Shown: piece by piece, positions 24,517 through 34,556 of the stretch
Layout: each line of letters starts with the position of its first letter
How positions within the stretch are numbered: the first letter of the stretch is position 1
NCBI GenBank assembly: GCA_934667175.1
Contig: CAKULN010000006.1
Location: forward strand, 1-64,000
Source: an uncultured Bacteroidales bacterium
GTDB taxonomy: Bacteria; Bacteroidota; Bacteroidia; Bacteroidales; UBA932
Direction of reading: 5' to 3'
Length of the DNA: 64,000 nucleotides
Notes under the pieces: model-generated
What the model was told of the DNA's origin: nothing
Database searches by the model: none
Seen by the model: only the letters and a program-made list of their open reading frames with translations
Made by a program: the position numbers and the translations under genes

Positions 24517-27500
24517 CTGTCGTCTCACTGATCAGCGCCTTTTCCGCCGGCATGGACGCACAGTCCGTCAAAGATTTCAAGGATGCGGTCGATTCACTTC
24601 AGGCCTGGCTTCCGGAAAGGACAAATGTAGTCTCTCAGGTTAAAGCCACAAAGGTCATAAGAAGAGGCTACGGGCTGGATTTCTATTTCACCCCGTCCAT
24701 GGGTGATTTTCCGTGGAGAGCCGGGGACGTCAAATGGCTGAGGGAAACGCTGAAAGACCTTATGCCTGAGTCATGCTCCGACTATCACATCGGGAATCTG
24801 TTCGTAGGAAAGAACAAATTGGAGTCTTATGTCGTGCCTGAAGTGGGCAATGACGGGAAACCGATAGAGAACAGATTCAGGACAAAGGACTTCCGCAATG
24901 TCCATCCGTTTGTCACAAGGGTTGACGAGCAAGACTTCGGTAAAGGGCTTGCCGGACGCAACATCGCTCTTTGGCAGAGTCACGGAAGGTATTTCGAAGA
25001 GAAGACCGACCGGTGGGAATGGCAGCGGGCTCCGGTGTTCCAGACTGTCGAGGACATGTACACCCAAAGCTATGTGCTTCCATTCCTGATCCCCATGCTG
25101 GAAAATGCGGGAGCCTATGTCATGACACCGCGCGAGAGAGACCCTCAGACCCACGAAGTGATAGCGGACAATGACCCGGCCTTTGAAGAAGGCAGAGGCG
25201 AGGGGGTAAGGCTCGAGGGAAGATATTCAGAGACAGGCACTTGGTCGGACGCCGGAGTCGGGTTCGCCGATGCGAAGGCGACATATTCGGGAATAGAGAA
25301 TCCGTTCCTTATGGGCACGGCACGCCAGGCCGAATGCGCCGAGCACCGGAGGGACAAGGCCGCCGAGGCGCGCTGGACACCGGACATTCCCGAGAGGGGG
25401 GAATATTCCGTCTACATTTCCTACAAGACACTTCCGCACAGCACTCCTTGCGCCCACTACACCGTCAGGCATCTTGGCGGCGAGAGCGAGTTCATCATCA
25501 ATCAGAGAATGGGGGGAGGCACGTGGATTTACCTTGGCACGTTTGAGTTCGACAAAGGCGCTGACGGGTGCGTCATCCTTGACAACCGCGTGCCGGAAGG
25601 CTACAATGTCGCCGGGAACGCTGTCATCACCGCTGACGCGGTACGCTTCGGAGGCGGAATGGGAAAGATCGCCCGAGGCCGCAAGGATCTGCCTGTCAAT
25701 GAATATACCACCTCCGGCATGCCTTCTTTCACAGAAGGTGCGTTCTACTGGATGCAGTGGGCGGGAGCGGACTCGACGATATTAAGAAAATATGAGGATG
25801 ACTACACCTCCGACTACGGCAACCGTGGCGCATGGGTCGGATGGATGTCCGGCGGCTCAAGGACGAATCCTGACACAGAGGGGCTTAACATTCCGATAGA
25901 CCTTTCATTCGCGTTCCACACGGACGCGGGCACCACCCCTGATGATTCCATCATCGGTACACTGTCCATCTACACTCTCCTTTGCGACGGCAGCGACAAG
26001 TTCGCCAACGGCGAGGACAGACTCCAGCAGAGGATGTACGCGGATTTCGTGCAGACCGAGATCGTGAACGACATACGCCAGGGATTCAATCCTGAATGGA
26101 GCCGGAGAGGCCTTTGGGACCGTTCCTACAGCGAATCCCGCACCGCGACTGTTCCGGCCATGCTCCTTGAGCTTCTTTCGCATCAGAATTTCGCGGACAT
26201 GAAGTTCGGGCTCGACCCTTCTTTCCGGTTCACAGTCAGCAGGGCTGTTTACAAGGGAATGCTCAAATACCTGAGCGCCCGCTATGGCTGCGACTATGTC
26301 GTACAGCCGCTTCCTGTCAATTCCTTCGCCACATCTTTCAATGATTCAGAGTCCGTGAGACTCAGTTGGAAAGCCACGACGGACAGTCTTGAGGTCACAT
26401 CCAGACCCACCGGCTACCTGCTTCAGACGAGAATTGACGACGGCGTCTTTGACTCGGGACGCGTGCTGGGCAATGTCATTGTAGATGGAGACGAATTCTC
26501 AACCGAAGTCTCCATAGCTCCCGGTCACATCTACAGCTACAGGATCATAGCCTTCAACGAAGGCGGAAAGAGTTTTCCTTCCGAGACTCTCAGCGTAGGG
26601 GTCCCTGAATCCGGATTCAGCAAGAGCGTGCTGGTGGTCAACAACTTCACCAGGGTTTCGGCTCCAGCATGGTTCGATTCTCCTGAATATGCCGGATTCA
26701 GGGCCGACATTGACGCCGGAGTACCTTACGTAAGGGGAATCAATTTCATAGGTCCTCAGTACCAATTCCGTCGCGAGCTTCCTTGGATGGACGATGACAA
26801 CCCGGGGTTCGGAGCCTCATGGACTGACGAGGCCGGAAAGGTCATCGCCGGCAACACGTTCGACTATTGCGGGATTCACGGCAAGGCACTTATGGCGGCC
26901 GGATATGCCTTCCACTCGTCAAGTGTGGCGGCATTCTCGACAGACAGGACATTGGCCCAAAACGATGTGGCTCTGGATCTCATCTGCGGAAAGCAGATCA
27001 CAACGGTAGTCGGCACGGGCAAGGTAGCGGACAGATTCCAGGTGTTCCCTGCCGACCTTCAGCAGGCCATAAAGAGTTACACCGATGATGGCGGGAACGT
27101 GCTAGTCTCAGGAGCGAACATCGGCACAGATGTCTGGGACGGAATCTACCCGGTCCGCATGGACAGCACATACTCGGTTTCGACAAAGGAGTTCGTTGAG
27201 AAAACCCTCGGGTACAGGTGGATGACAAACTTCGCAAGCCGAAGCGCGACGGTGAAAGCGAAGAGCAACCCGGCAATGGTACTGAGTGAATCCGAGATTC
27301 TGTTCAACAAGGAACGCAATCCTCTCATTTACTGCGTGGAGACTCCGGATGGAATCGTCCCGTCATGCGACAGGTCCCAAACATTCCTTCGCTACACAGA
27401 CACGAACATCTCAGCTGGGACCTGCTTCGAGGGGAATGGCTACAGGACAGTCTGCATAGGATTCCCTATCGAGGTGATCAGCGGGGAAAGCCGGATTGAA

Positions 27501-27539
27501 GCCTTGATCGAAGACATCATGAAGTTTCTTGACAAATAA
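24498..27539 (+). CDS. Large exported protein with golvesin C-terminal-like and Fn3 domains ('xanthan lyase' type)
   Basis: The 1013-residue protein has a signal peptide (about 1-22). An N-terminal region resembles N-acetylmuramoyl-L-alanine amidase-like folds (NIALWQSHGRYFE, then LPFLIPMLENAGAYV). A golvesin-C-like beta domain lies at about 225-390 (EYSVYISYKTL, GGGTWIYLGTFEFDKG), inserted within the enzyme core that resumes at FHTDAGTTPDDS. A fibronectin type III-like domain sits near 610-705, and the C-terminal ~300 residues are alpha/beta. Bacteroidota homologues are commonly labelled xanthan lyase, but true polysaccharide lyase activity is doubtful; peptidoglycan amidase-like action is an alternative. 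Confidence 0.7.
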   Translation: MLKRLIAVVSLISAFSAGMDAQSVKDFKDAVDSLQAWLPERTNVVSQVKATKVIRRGYGLDFYFTPSMGDFPWRAGDVKWLRETLKDLMPESCSDYHIGNLFVGKNKLESYVVPEVGNDGKPIENRFRTKDFRNVHPFVTRVDEQDFGKGLAGRNIALWQSHGRYFEEKTDRWEWQRAPVFQTVEDMYTQSYVLPFLIPMLENAGAYVMTPRERDPQTHEVIADNDPAFEEGRGEGVRLEGRYSETGTWSDAGVGFADAKATYSGIENPFLMGTARQAECAEHRRDKAAEARWTPDIPERGEYSVYISYKTLPHSTPCAHYTVRHLGGESEFIINQRMGGGTWIYLGTFEFDKGADGCVILDNRVPEGYNVAGNAVITADAVRFGGGMGKIARGRKDLPVNEYTTSGMPSFTEGAFYWMQWAGADSTILRKYEDDYTSDYGNRGAWVGWMSGGSRTNPDTEGLNIPIDLSFAFHTDAGTTPDDSIIGTLSIYTLLCDGSDKFANGEDRLQQRMYADFVQTEIVNDIRQGFNPEWSRRGLWDRSYSESRTATVPAMLLELLSHQNFADMKFGLDPSFRFTVSRAVYKGMLKYLSARYGCDYVVQPLPVNSFATSFNDSESVRLSWKATTDSLEVTSRPTGYLLQTRIDDGVFDSGRVLGNVIVDGDEFSTEVSIAPGHIYSYRIIAFNEGGKSFPSETLSVGVPESGFSKSVLVVNNFTRVSAPAWFDSPEYAGFRADIDAGVPYVRGINFIGPQYQFRRELPWMDDDNPGFGASWTDEAGKVIAGNTFDYCGIHGKALMAAGYAFHSSSVAAFSTDRTLAQNDVALDLICGKQITTVVGTGKVADRFQVFPADLQQAIKSYTDDGGNVLVSGANIGTDVWDGIYPVRMDSTYSVSTKEFVEKTLGYRWMTNFASRSATVKAKSNPAMVLSESEILFNKERNPLIYCVETPDGIVPSCDRSQTFLRYTDTNISAGTCFEGNGYRTVCIGFPIEVISGESRIEALIEDIMKFLDK

Positions 27540-27545
27540 CCAATT

Positions 27546-28844
27546 ATGACTCCAAGAGAATCAGAACTCATTGAGCTCCTGCACAAGGAGGTCAAGCCGG
27601 CCTTAGGCTGCACCGAACCGATCGCTGTAGCATTGGCCGCGGCCAAAGCGACAGAAATCCTGAAAACTGCTATTCGTGAACTCTCTGAATATGAACTTGA
27701 CGTGGATGTCAGCGGGAATATTCTCAAGAACGGCATGGGGGTTGGAATCCCGGGGACCGGGATGGTCGGACTTTACATCGCCTCCGCTCTCGGCGCTGTC
27801 TGCGGGAAGAGCGAGTACGGCCTTGAAGTTCTCAAAGACCTGACAGACAAGGATGTGGACTCGGCCAAAGCAATGGTGGAGGCGCACAAGGTGAGCATCA
27901 AGGTCGCCGACAGTCCAAAGATTCTCTATGTGAAGGTTACGGTTGAATCAGCGGGACATAAGGCATGGGCCGTCATCGAGGATGACCACGACAGGATTGT
28001 GGAGACCGGACTCGACTCCTCGGTCTCCGATTTCAGGAAAGGAGGAAACCGGGGAAACGATCCGGCAAAGTGCACACTGGACTACAGCCTCACTGTCAAG
28101 GAAATATATTCATTCGCCCGGAACGCATCCTTCGAAGACATCAAGTTCATTTTGGCGGACCGGGATCTGAATCTCGCTCTCGCCCGTGAAGGTCTCAGAG
28201 GCGACTACGGTCTTGGGGTCGGCAAAGCCATCAGGGAGAACCAACAGGAAGTCTTCGGAGACGATTTCATCAGTTTTGCCATGGGCATGACAGCAGCGGC
28301 GTCGGACGCGCGGATGGCCGGCTGCAAACTCCCGGCGATGAGCAACTCCGGAAGCGGCAACCAAGGAATCACCGTGAGCATGCCTGTGATAGCGTACGCC
28401 CTAAAATACGATGTAGACGACGAGCACCTGGCCAGAGCGCTGATCCTCAGCAATCTTGTCGCGATCCACATTAAAGGCTACCTCGGAAAGTTGTCTGCCC
28501 TGTGTGGCTGTGTGATCGCCTCGACCGGATCCGCCTGCGGGATCGTCTATCTTAGAGAAGGAAGCTACGGACAAGTCTGCTCGGCGATCAAGAATATGAT
28601 CGGGAACATCACCGGAATGGTCTGCGACGGAGCCAAGGTCGGATGTGCCTTGAAAGTTGCCTCAGGTGTGGCCTGTGCGGTTCAGTCCTGTGTGCTCGCA
28701 CTCAGAGACACTTGCATCAGTGATACCGACGGAATCATCGACAAGGACATCGAGAAGACAATCCGGAATCTCGGCAGGATCGGCTCGCTTGGCATGCAAT
28801 CCACAGATCACCTCATCCAGCAGATCATGCTCGGCAAAGAGTAG
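27546..28844 (+). CDS. L-cysteine desulfidase / serine dehydratase alpha family protein (UPF0597, YhaM-like)
   Basis: The 432-residue protein has the start LLHKEVKPALGCTEPIAVA typical of this family, then GSGNQGI, a CGC pair in SALCGCVIASTGSACG, and MVCDGAKVGCALK. The conserved Cys residues are expected to hold a 4Fe-4S cluster. The likely reaction is breakdown of L-cysteine to pyruvate, ammonia and sulfide, or of L-serine to pyruvate. It follows the large exported protein by 6 nt. A weak gcggg/cccgc hairpin lies downstream at about 28864-28895. Confidence 0.87.
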   Translation: MTPRESELIELLHKEVKPALGCTEPIAVALAAAKATEILKTAIRELSEYELDVDVSGNILKNGMGVGIPGTGMVGLYIASALGAVCGKSEYGLEVLKDLTDKDVDSAKAMVEAHKVSIKVADSPKILYVKVTVESAGHKAWAVIEDDHDRIVETGLDSSVSDFRKGGNRGNDPAKCTLDYSLTVKEIYSFARNASFEDIKFILADRDLNLALAREGLRGDYGLGVGKAIRENQQEVFGDDFISFAMGMTAAASDARMAGCKLPAMSNSGSGNQGITVSMPVIAYALKYDVDDEHLARALILSNLVAIHIKGYLGKLSALCGCVIASTGSACGIVYLREGSYGQVCSAIKNMIGNITGMVCDGAKVGCALKVASGVACAVQSCVLALRDTCISDTDGIIDKDIEKTIRNLGRIGSLGMQSTDHLIQQIMLGKE

Positions 28845-28949
28845 TTTAAGAATAAATCAAGCAGCGGGGCTACATATAACATAATCCCGCCACATTGGAA
28901 TCTTGCACGAGAGGACAAGAAAAAATTACTTTCCCGGTCTGTGTTGACC

Positions 28950-31900
28950 TCAATCGAAAGGGGTACCCATCACTTCCTTGACTGCCTCAAGATAGGAGAA
29001 GCCCTGTTTCCTGTCCGGGAGAAGATAGCTGCCCTCAACCCATTCGTTCCAAGCATTTATCGTCAGGATCGGTGGCTGGGAAGGATGCTCTCGCACATAG
29101 ATCTTGGCTTCTTTCAAGAATAACTTGAACTGTTCCGGAGAAACGTTGATGTGCGACACATCTTTCTTTCCTTTGGAAGGGAATCTTGGTGTGTCATCCC
29201 ATGCGATGGAAACGCACGGAAAGACATCCGCGTCAAACTCAGCGTCCCAGGCGCGGCGTAACTCTGACGCCCGTTTCCCATGCTTTGCGTAATCGACGTT
29301 GAAACCACCCATGTTATAGAATGCGATTCCGTTCACACCAAGGCTGTCAATTCTCATCCTGGTGTTTTTCACACGGGTCTCGGTAAGTCTTCCACCTTCC
29401 CCGCGGACATCCATAAGGTATAGTCCCTTATGACCGGCTTTTCTGGCCTCCGCACGGAAATATTCCAGAGCCTCCGCAGTCTTTTCCACCGAACCGCAGC
29501 TTCGGACAAGATTGTTGAAACTGTAGATCGCCATGACAGGGCACCCATTGATTTTCAGATAATTTGGTTTTGAAAAGAATTTTTTGATTATCCTCTTGAC
29601 GATCATCTTATACTCTTCCTGAGTGATGTCAGCGGAGAAAAGGATGTCCTCATTGCCAGGATACCGGTGGACATTCCAGTAGTCGTACTTCACATCGTGG
29701 TTGGCCCACATGATGTAAAAGTTCATCTTCCTGTTGGACGGAGCCTTCAAGAAACCATTGTCCAGAGCTCCCTCCAAAAAAGGATATCCACGATACCAGT
29801 ACCAGTCATAGATGAAAGTGTTGACTCCGTGCTCAAGAGCCGTGTTGATCCATCTTTCCACGACCTCGGGATCATCATCATGCTCATAGCCCCAAAGCGG
29901 TTCCTTGGGCTGGTAATGTCCCGGGAAACGAGGATTGCCCTTACGTATCACTTCCCATTCCCCGTTTCCCTCGCTCCAAAGATGCCGGAAAGCGAGGGAA
30001 TCATTATGGCATGACGGCCAGACATAGGCTCCGACAAGATAATCCCGGGAAGTGTGGTTGATTATCTCATATAGACCACACCCCTCAAAGTTCATGAATA
30101 TTTTCCCTTCATTGTTAAGGACAGACTGCGGTTCCCGGTCGAACGGAAGCCTGACAACGTCAAGCAGACGTCCGTCATTCAGATCAAACACGGCGAACCC
30201 GGTTCCTTCCGATGAGGGCCAATCAGAGGGGCCTCCGAAGGCTTGGAAAAGTTTGCCTTCGAATATGCTTGCCCCTTGGTAAACAGGGAAATATTTCTCC
30301 AGGGAAAACGTGCGAAGCGCATCGTCATCCGAATAGGTAACATCTCCCTGCGACACATCCGGGAGCGGAAATTCCGAAATGAGAAAACGATTTTCCATCA
30401 TGTTTATCTTAGCGTTTTCCCGTCTCATGTACACAATAACCCGCCTTCCGGAATCTATTACAGCCTGCGAGCCGCCGTGACCTCCCGACAGGTCGAACCG
30501 TATGGTTTGAACCAGTTTGGAGCCGAAAGGGGTAGCCTTTTCCACATAACAGGCCTTGTTCTTCAGATCTCCCGAGACATAAAGCAAAGAATCCGCAAAA
30601 TTGAGGTTTCCGCAATGGTTCGAGCCGGTCGCGCAACCGAGCGGGAACTCTGACACTTTCTTTCCGCTCCCAAGGTCATACGTACGGCACAGCCCTGAAT
30701 CGTATGCCACATAAACCACATCATCCTTTATCGAAAACGCCTGCATGGCGTGTCCGTTGTACTCGGGTTCTATCCGGAACAGATAGTTGCAGGCCGGCTT
30801 GCCCATGGTTCTGAAAGCATCAGCGGCTGTCCCGAGATATTTATCTTTAAATTCCTGCCACTCATACAGTCTGTCTCCGACAGGGTCAAGCGGAAGTTCC
30901 ACCGCTTTCTCGTTCAAGAAAAAACGCACAAGAGGCCGCTCGTCTTCAGAGGCGCTTTTGTAAAGAACCATCTGGACGTTCCCGGCCATAGGCATACGCC
31001 AATTCTGGAATACATTCTTTATTTCGGAATATGACTCCGCCCTCGTGTTCCATCCTTCAACGCCCATGAGGGTAAGAAGTCCGTTCAGGGTCATGTCGTG
31101 GCCGAATCTGAGACGAACAGACGGTCTTGTGCATCCCAAGTCTTTGTCCGCGGACAAGATCATGTCCTCGAGAATAGGGTAACATACAGAGTATTTTCTG
31201 TCATTGCCGGGAAAGCCATAGGCGGATTGCAGGTAACAATTGATGTTGTCCCTTTCCCACAGAGAATACTTCTCGGCATCCGAGAACAGTCCGTCGAATG
31301 AAGGAGACTTGAAATCAAGGCACGGGAGGTTCTGGATGATGTTGAAGAGCCTTGCCTCAAATGTCCCGAGTGACATCGTTGACGAGGAATAGCCGTTTTT
31401 GAAGAGTTTGGACTCGAATGGTGACGTGTCGATCAGGTCATCACAGTAAGAGCGGAAATATGGCTTCCATGAGGCTTCTGACGTGTAGTTGGCCGCATCG
31501 CAAGGTTCAAGGCAAGCGAAAGGGTTTAGCACTCTCAAATCAGCCGAATCAGACCGCATTACTATCGGGCCTGATTTCAACGCTTCGCAGAACACTTCCA
31601 TGCTTCGGACACAGCGGGGTGTCGTGCTGGACACGGCGCTTATCTGTGGATCTGCCTTGAATACTGAATGGAAACGACGTTTCATCCTTACGGCTATCCG
31701 CCTGTGCTGCTCCTCGCCTTTGCGGGTAAGAGCGCCCGCGTTGCCGTCGAAGTAAGGTTTGATCGAAAGAAGTTTGTCATACACTTCGGCTCCATATTCA
31801 GTGAGATTGTCTTTAGAAGCTTCCTGGCAGAAGACCTCATAGACCGAATCATACAGATTCTGTGATGTCAGGAACCTCGCCCCGTGCCGTCCGTAATGGC

Positions 31901-32051
31901 TTATTACCCAAGGCTCATAGCCCTCTGGCAGGTCAAGCCGCTCTTCGCGCGGTGGCTCGTACATGGCGCACACGCCGGCCAGCCGTCCTTGTCCTGAAAG
32001 CATGACGGCAAACAGAGCCGCAAAAAGTGTAGTGACAAACTTCTTCATCAT
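28950..32051 (-). CDS. Histidine acid phosphatase - beta-propeller - GH99-like fusion
   Basis: This exported 1033-residue protein (signal about 1-20) has three parts. Residues ~30-430 are a clade-2 histidine phosphatase with HYGRHGAR (about 57) and the later RFGHD (about 317). Residues ~435-665 are a beta-propeller-like section of repeated strands (DDVVYVAYDSGLCRTYDL, SLLYVSGDL, SKLVQTIRFDLSGGHGG). Residues ~668-1033 are a GH99-like/WbsX domain (GAYVWPSCHND, YEHDDDPEVVERWI, NTFIYDWYW, TINAWNEWVEGSYLLPDR). The parts could remove phosphate and cleave or process a glycan in one protein. It is the last gene of the operon. The glycosidase activity is family-based inference. Confidence 0.8.
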   Translation of the reverse strand: MMKKFVTTLFAALFAVMLSGQGRLAGVCAMYEPPREERLDLPEGYEPWVISHYGRHGARFLTSQNLYDSVYEVFCQEASKDNLTEYGAEVYDKLLSIKPYFDGNAGALTRKGEEQHRRIAVRMKRRFHSVFKADPQISAVSSTTPRCVRSMEVFCEALKSGPIVMRSDSADLRVLNPFACLEPCDAANYTSEASWKPYFRSYCDDLIDTSPFESKLFKNGYSSSTMSLGTFEARLFNIIQNLPCLDFKSPSFDGLFSDAEKYSLWERDNINCYLQSAYGFPGNDRKYSVCYPILEDMILSADKDLGCTRPSVRLRFGHDMTLNGLLTLMGVEGWNTRAESYSEIKNVFQNWRMPMAGNVQMVLYKSASEDERPLVRFFLNEKAVELPLDPVGDRLYEWQEFKDKYLGTAADAFRTMGKPACNYLFRIEPEYNGHAMQAFSIKDDVVYVAYDSGLCRTYDLGSGKKVSEFPLGCATGSNHCGNLNFADSLLYVSGDLKNKACYVEKATPFGSKLVQTIRFDLSGGHGGSQAVIDSGRRVIVYMRRENAKINMMENRFLISEFPLPDVSQGDVTYSDDDALRTFSLEKYFPVYQGASIFEGKLFQAFGGPSDWPSSEGTGFAVFDLNDGRLLDVVRLPFDREPQSVLNNEGKIFMNFEGCGLYEIINHTSRDYLVGAYVWPSCHNDSLAFRHLWSEGNGEWEVIRKGNPRFPGHYQPKEPLWGYEHDDDPEVVERWINTALEHGVNTFIYDWYWYRGYPFLEGALDNGFLKAPSNRKMNFYIMWANHDVKYDYWNVHRYPGNEDILFSADITQEEYKMIVKRIIKKFFSKPNYLKINGCPVMAIYSFNNLVRSCGSVEKTAEALEYFRAEARKAGHKGLYLMDVRGEGGRLTETRVKNTRMRIDSLGVNGIAFYNMGGFNVDYAKHGKRASELRRAWDAEFDADVFPCVSIAWDDTPRFPSKGKKDVSHINVSPEQFKLFLKEAKIYVREHPSQPPILTINAWNEWVEGSYLLPDRKQGFSYLEAVKEVMGTPFD

Positions 32052-32077
32052 AATATAATCATCAGTTAGAAATCATC

Positions 32078-34384
32078 CTAATTACCGCAATATGCACCCT
32101 GACGGTTCACCGCACGCGAGTTGCCCAGCTGGTCAACGCCAAAAGCATTAATTGATGACAGCCAAGCGTGGAATTGCGTGTCAGTGGTGGAATCCTGCTG
32201 CAATATTTTTCCTGCCGCCACATCTTGATTAATCCTGCTCGAGTACCCGTCAAGAGTACCATTCCATTTATAGACATTATCTTCGAATACAGGAGAACCC
32301 AAGTCAGTGCATGAAACCCCTGTCTTATCTGAATCAGTCGCATGATAACTATTCTTTCCTACACCTGTTATGGTGTAGATGGAATAATTCTCATTCGACT
32401 TCGTATTATAATTAATGGAATTGTAACCAGAAAGTGTATTTACCACAATGCTGTTTATAAATGATCCCATATTTCCTGTCGTATGCACCCTAAATATGCT
32501 TGACGCACACTCACCTATCATTGTAGAATTAGCGAACAGGATATCTCCTCCCTGAACATCAATGTAAGTGTTTTTGCTAGAAGATGAAACGTTATCCCCA
32601 AATGTTGAGTTGTTAACGCCAAGGAACGGAGTCTGTTTCTGATTCAAGAATATTACCGTACCAGTCGCTGAATTGTTGTTGCTTCCATTTCCTGTAAAAC
32701 AGCAAGCGTTCACAAACACATTGGCCGTTTCCGCAACACGTATAGCCGCACCCTGATAGCCGAGATTTGAGTTGAATGAAACGCCATTCACCTTTGTGAC
32801 AGTCTTTGCGCCACGGACAGTTATGGCGGCACCGCCTCCGCCAGAAGCGTCAGTTGTCTTGTTGTTCGAGAATGTGCCACCGGTGACTGTAAGCTGGGTG
32901 TTCACGCCTCCGCAGTTCTGGAGGGCGCCACCGTGTTTCCCGGCGGTGTTGGAAGTGAAGTCGCAGTCTGTAAATGAGACAATCTCGGCCGTGCCGGCTA
33001 TTCCGACCGCACCGGCGGCAGTTGTGGCGGAGTTATCGGAAAAGGACGTGTTTTCGGCTGTCAGATTCTTCCCTGCCATGTAGACTGCACCGCCGTTGGA
33101 GGCCTTATTGTTTTTGAACGCACAGTTCTTGAGCGCGAGAATGGCAGTCCCGTCATATTGCCAAATGGCGCCACCGTTCTCTGTACCTGCATCGCCCCCG
33201 TCAAAGGTGATGTTCTCAAACTTCAGATCCATACTTTTCCCGATTTTGAAAAATCTTGATGAACCCGAATTCTTGAAAACTGTCCCTTCCTCGCCAAGAA
33301 TGGTGGTGCCGACAGAAGAAGTGTGTCCCGGCCATGTGATGTTGATCTCCTGCCCACCGAAGTCATATTCCCCGGCAGCCGCATGGATTGTTATTCCCAT
33401 GCAGCCGTAGCCCTTGGCAAGTCCGTTCTTTGTCTTGTCCGAAGTGACATCCTGGGCAAGTTTGGCCCGGAGGAACTCAACTCCGTCTGCCGGAGACTCC
33501 GCAGACTTTCCATCTCCGGCACCAGACGGAGAAATCCACCAGTCAGTGACAATCCTGCTGTCCAGATCACCAAGGTTGACAATCTTCCCTTGTGCGACCG
33601 AAAGAGCCTTTGAGCTGAAGACTCCCGTCTCGATGGCATTTTCGCTGACAATCTCATTCGAAGTGTAGAACCTGAAGCCCACTCCATTCTCCAGATTCAC
33701 GTCTGGAAGAACCGCCACATAGTACTCTCCGGCACCGTTGACATTCACTATGAGCCTGCTGTTACCATTGGAAACAGTTTTTGAAGCAATATTGCCCTCC
33801 TCATCGAAGGTAACGGCAAGATCCCCCGCCAGAAACTGCTCTCCATTTCCACGGATGAGCACGCTCTTGATATTCGAATCTGTGATTGTGAACCTCAGCC
33901 AACCACAGAGATTCCTGAACGCAAGATGACCGTTCTTCGCCACAGCCGCGGCATAGTGGGCGGATCCGAATCCGCCGCTGACATCCTGCTTGGATGGAAT
34001 CGCCACTTTCCAAGTTCCGTCCTCCGCGACAGTGGCAGCAGAAGAAGGATAGACCGCATAGTAGTCCGAAGCCTCGTCAACATTGGCCTTGAATATGGTG
34101 GAGGCTCCCGTTGTCTCAGCCTTCGCGGTAGTGCTCTTGTTGTTGTAGATAATCTTTATCTCGTCATCCTTAACCCATGAAATCTTCCTCATTCCTCCGT
34201 CAAGTTCACCTATTGCTGTCCTGGTCAGATCAGAGACAGCGGTGAATTCCATCAGGGTGGAACCTTTTGACTCACCGGGAACCTCAATTTCTGGTTTGTC
34301 GGATTCCTCTTCATGAATCTGTTCCTTTGTACAGGAAATGGCGGCGGAAAGCATCGCGGCCATTATAAGCGCTGTCTTTTTCAT
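32078..34384 (-). CDS. Fimbrillin-like / right-handed beta-helix surface lipoprotein
   Basis: A lipoprotein signal ends in AAISC. Residues ~40-275 form a fimbrillin-like domain (TRTAIGELDGGMRKISW, YYAVYPSSA, FRNLCGWLRFTI, GEYYVAVLPDV). Residues ~285-760 are a parallel beta-helix with repeated polymorphic-outer-membrane-protein-like rungs (ENGGAIWQ, NKASNGGAVYM, FSDNSATTAAGAVGI, NTAGKHGGALQN). The fimbrillin-like part is clearly homologous to that of the neighbouring 34557-36854 gene. It is a probable cell-surface adhesin or glycan-binding protein; no catalytic residues can be named. Confidence 0.78.
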   Translation of the reverse strand: MKKTALIMAAMLSAAISCTKEQIHEEESDKPEIEVPGESKGSTLMEFTAVSDLTRTAIGELDGGMRKISWVKDDEIKIIYNNKSTTAKAETTGASTIFKANVDEASDYYAVYPSSAATVAEDGTWKVAIPSKQDVSGGFGSAHYAAAVAKNGHLAFRNLCGWLRFTITDSNIKSVLIRGNGEQFLAGDLAVTFDEEGNIASKTVSNGNSRLIVNVNGAGEYYVAVLPDVNLENGVGFRFYTSNEIVSENAIETGVFSSKALSVAQGKIVNLGDLDSRIVTDWWISPSGAGDGKSAESPADGVEFLRAKLAQDVTSDKTKNGLAKGYGCMGITIHAAAGEYDFGGQEINITWPGHTSSVGTTILGEEGTVFKNSGSSRFFKIGKSMDLKFENITFDGGDAGTENGGAIWQYDGTAILALKNCAFKNNKASNGGAVYMAGKNLTAENTSFSDNSATTAAGAVGIAGTAEIVSFTDCDFTSNTAGKHGGALQNCGGVNTQLTVTGGTFSNNKTTDASGGGGAAITVRGAKTVTKVNGVSFNSNLGYQGAAIRVAETANVFVNACCFTGNGSNNNSATGTVIFLNQKQTPFLGVNNSTFGDNVSSSSKNTYIDVQGGDILFANSTMIGECASSIFRVHTTGNMGSFINSIVVNTLSGYNSINYNTKSNENYSIYTITGVGKNSYHATDSDKTGVSCTDLGSPVFEDNVYKWNGTLDGYSSRINQDVAAGKILQQDSTTDTQFHAWLSSINAFGVDQLGNSRAVNRQGAYCGN

Positions 34385-34396
34385 AAAGAAATCCTC

Positions 34397-34543
34397 CTAC
34401 CATTCATAATCACTTTCCTCGGCACTGTCAAAAATACTGTCGCACTTATAGCCGCTATCCACCAGCACTGTACTCTCCAAGGCAATCCCGATGATGTCAA
34501 GAGAGGGAGAAATGTAGTTTTGTTTGATTGTTTTGTTTTGCAT
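34397..34543 (-). CDS. Small 48-residue peptide of the operon
   Basis: The ATG at 34543 opens a 48-codon frame sitting exactly in the gap between two lipoprotein genes (13 nt on each side). The product has a charged start, a middle ISPSLDIIGIALESTVLVDSG and an acidic tail ending SDYEW. Bacteroidota carry many such short proteins of the pattern 'YIxPxxxVIxIxxEsxLLxxSG' near fimbrillin and surface-protein genes. No signal peptide is seen. The conserved spacing and pattern argue that it is translated. Function unknown. Confidence 0.65.
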   Translation of the reverse strand: MQNKTIKQNYISPSLDIIGIALESTVLVDSGYKCDSIFDSAEESDYEW

Positions 34544-34556
34544 AACGTTTTTATTA

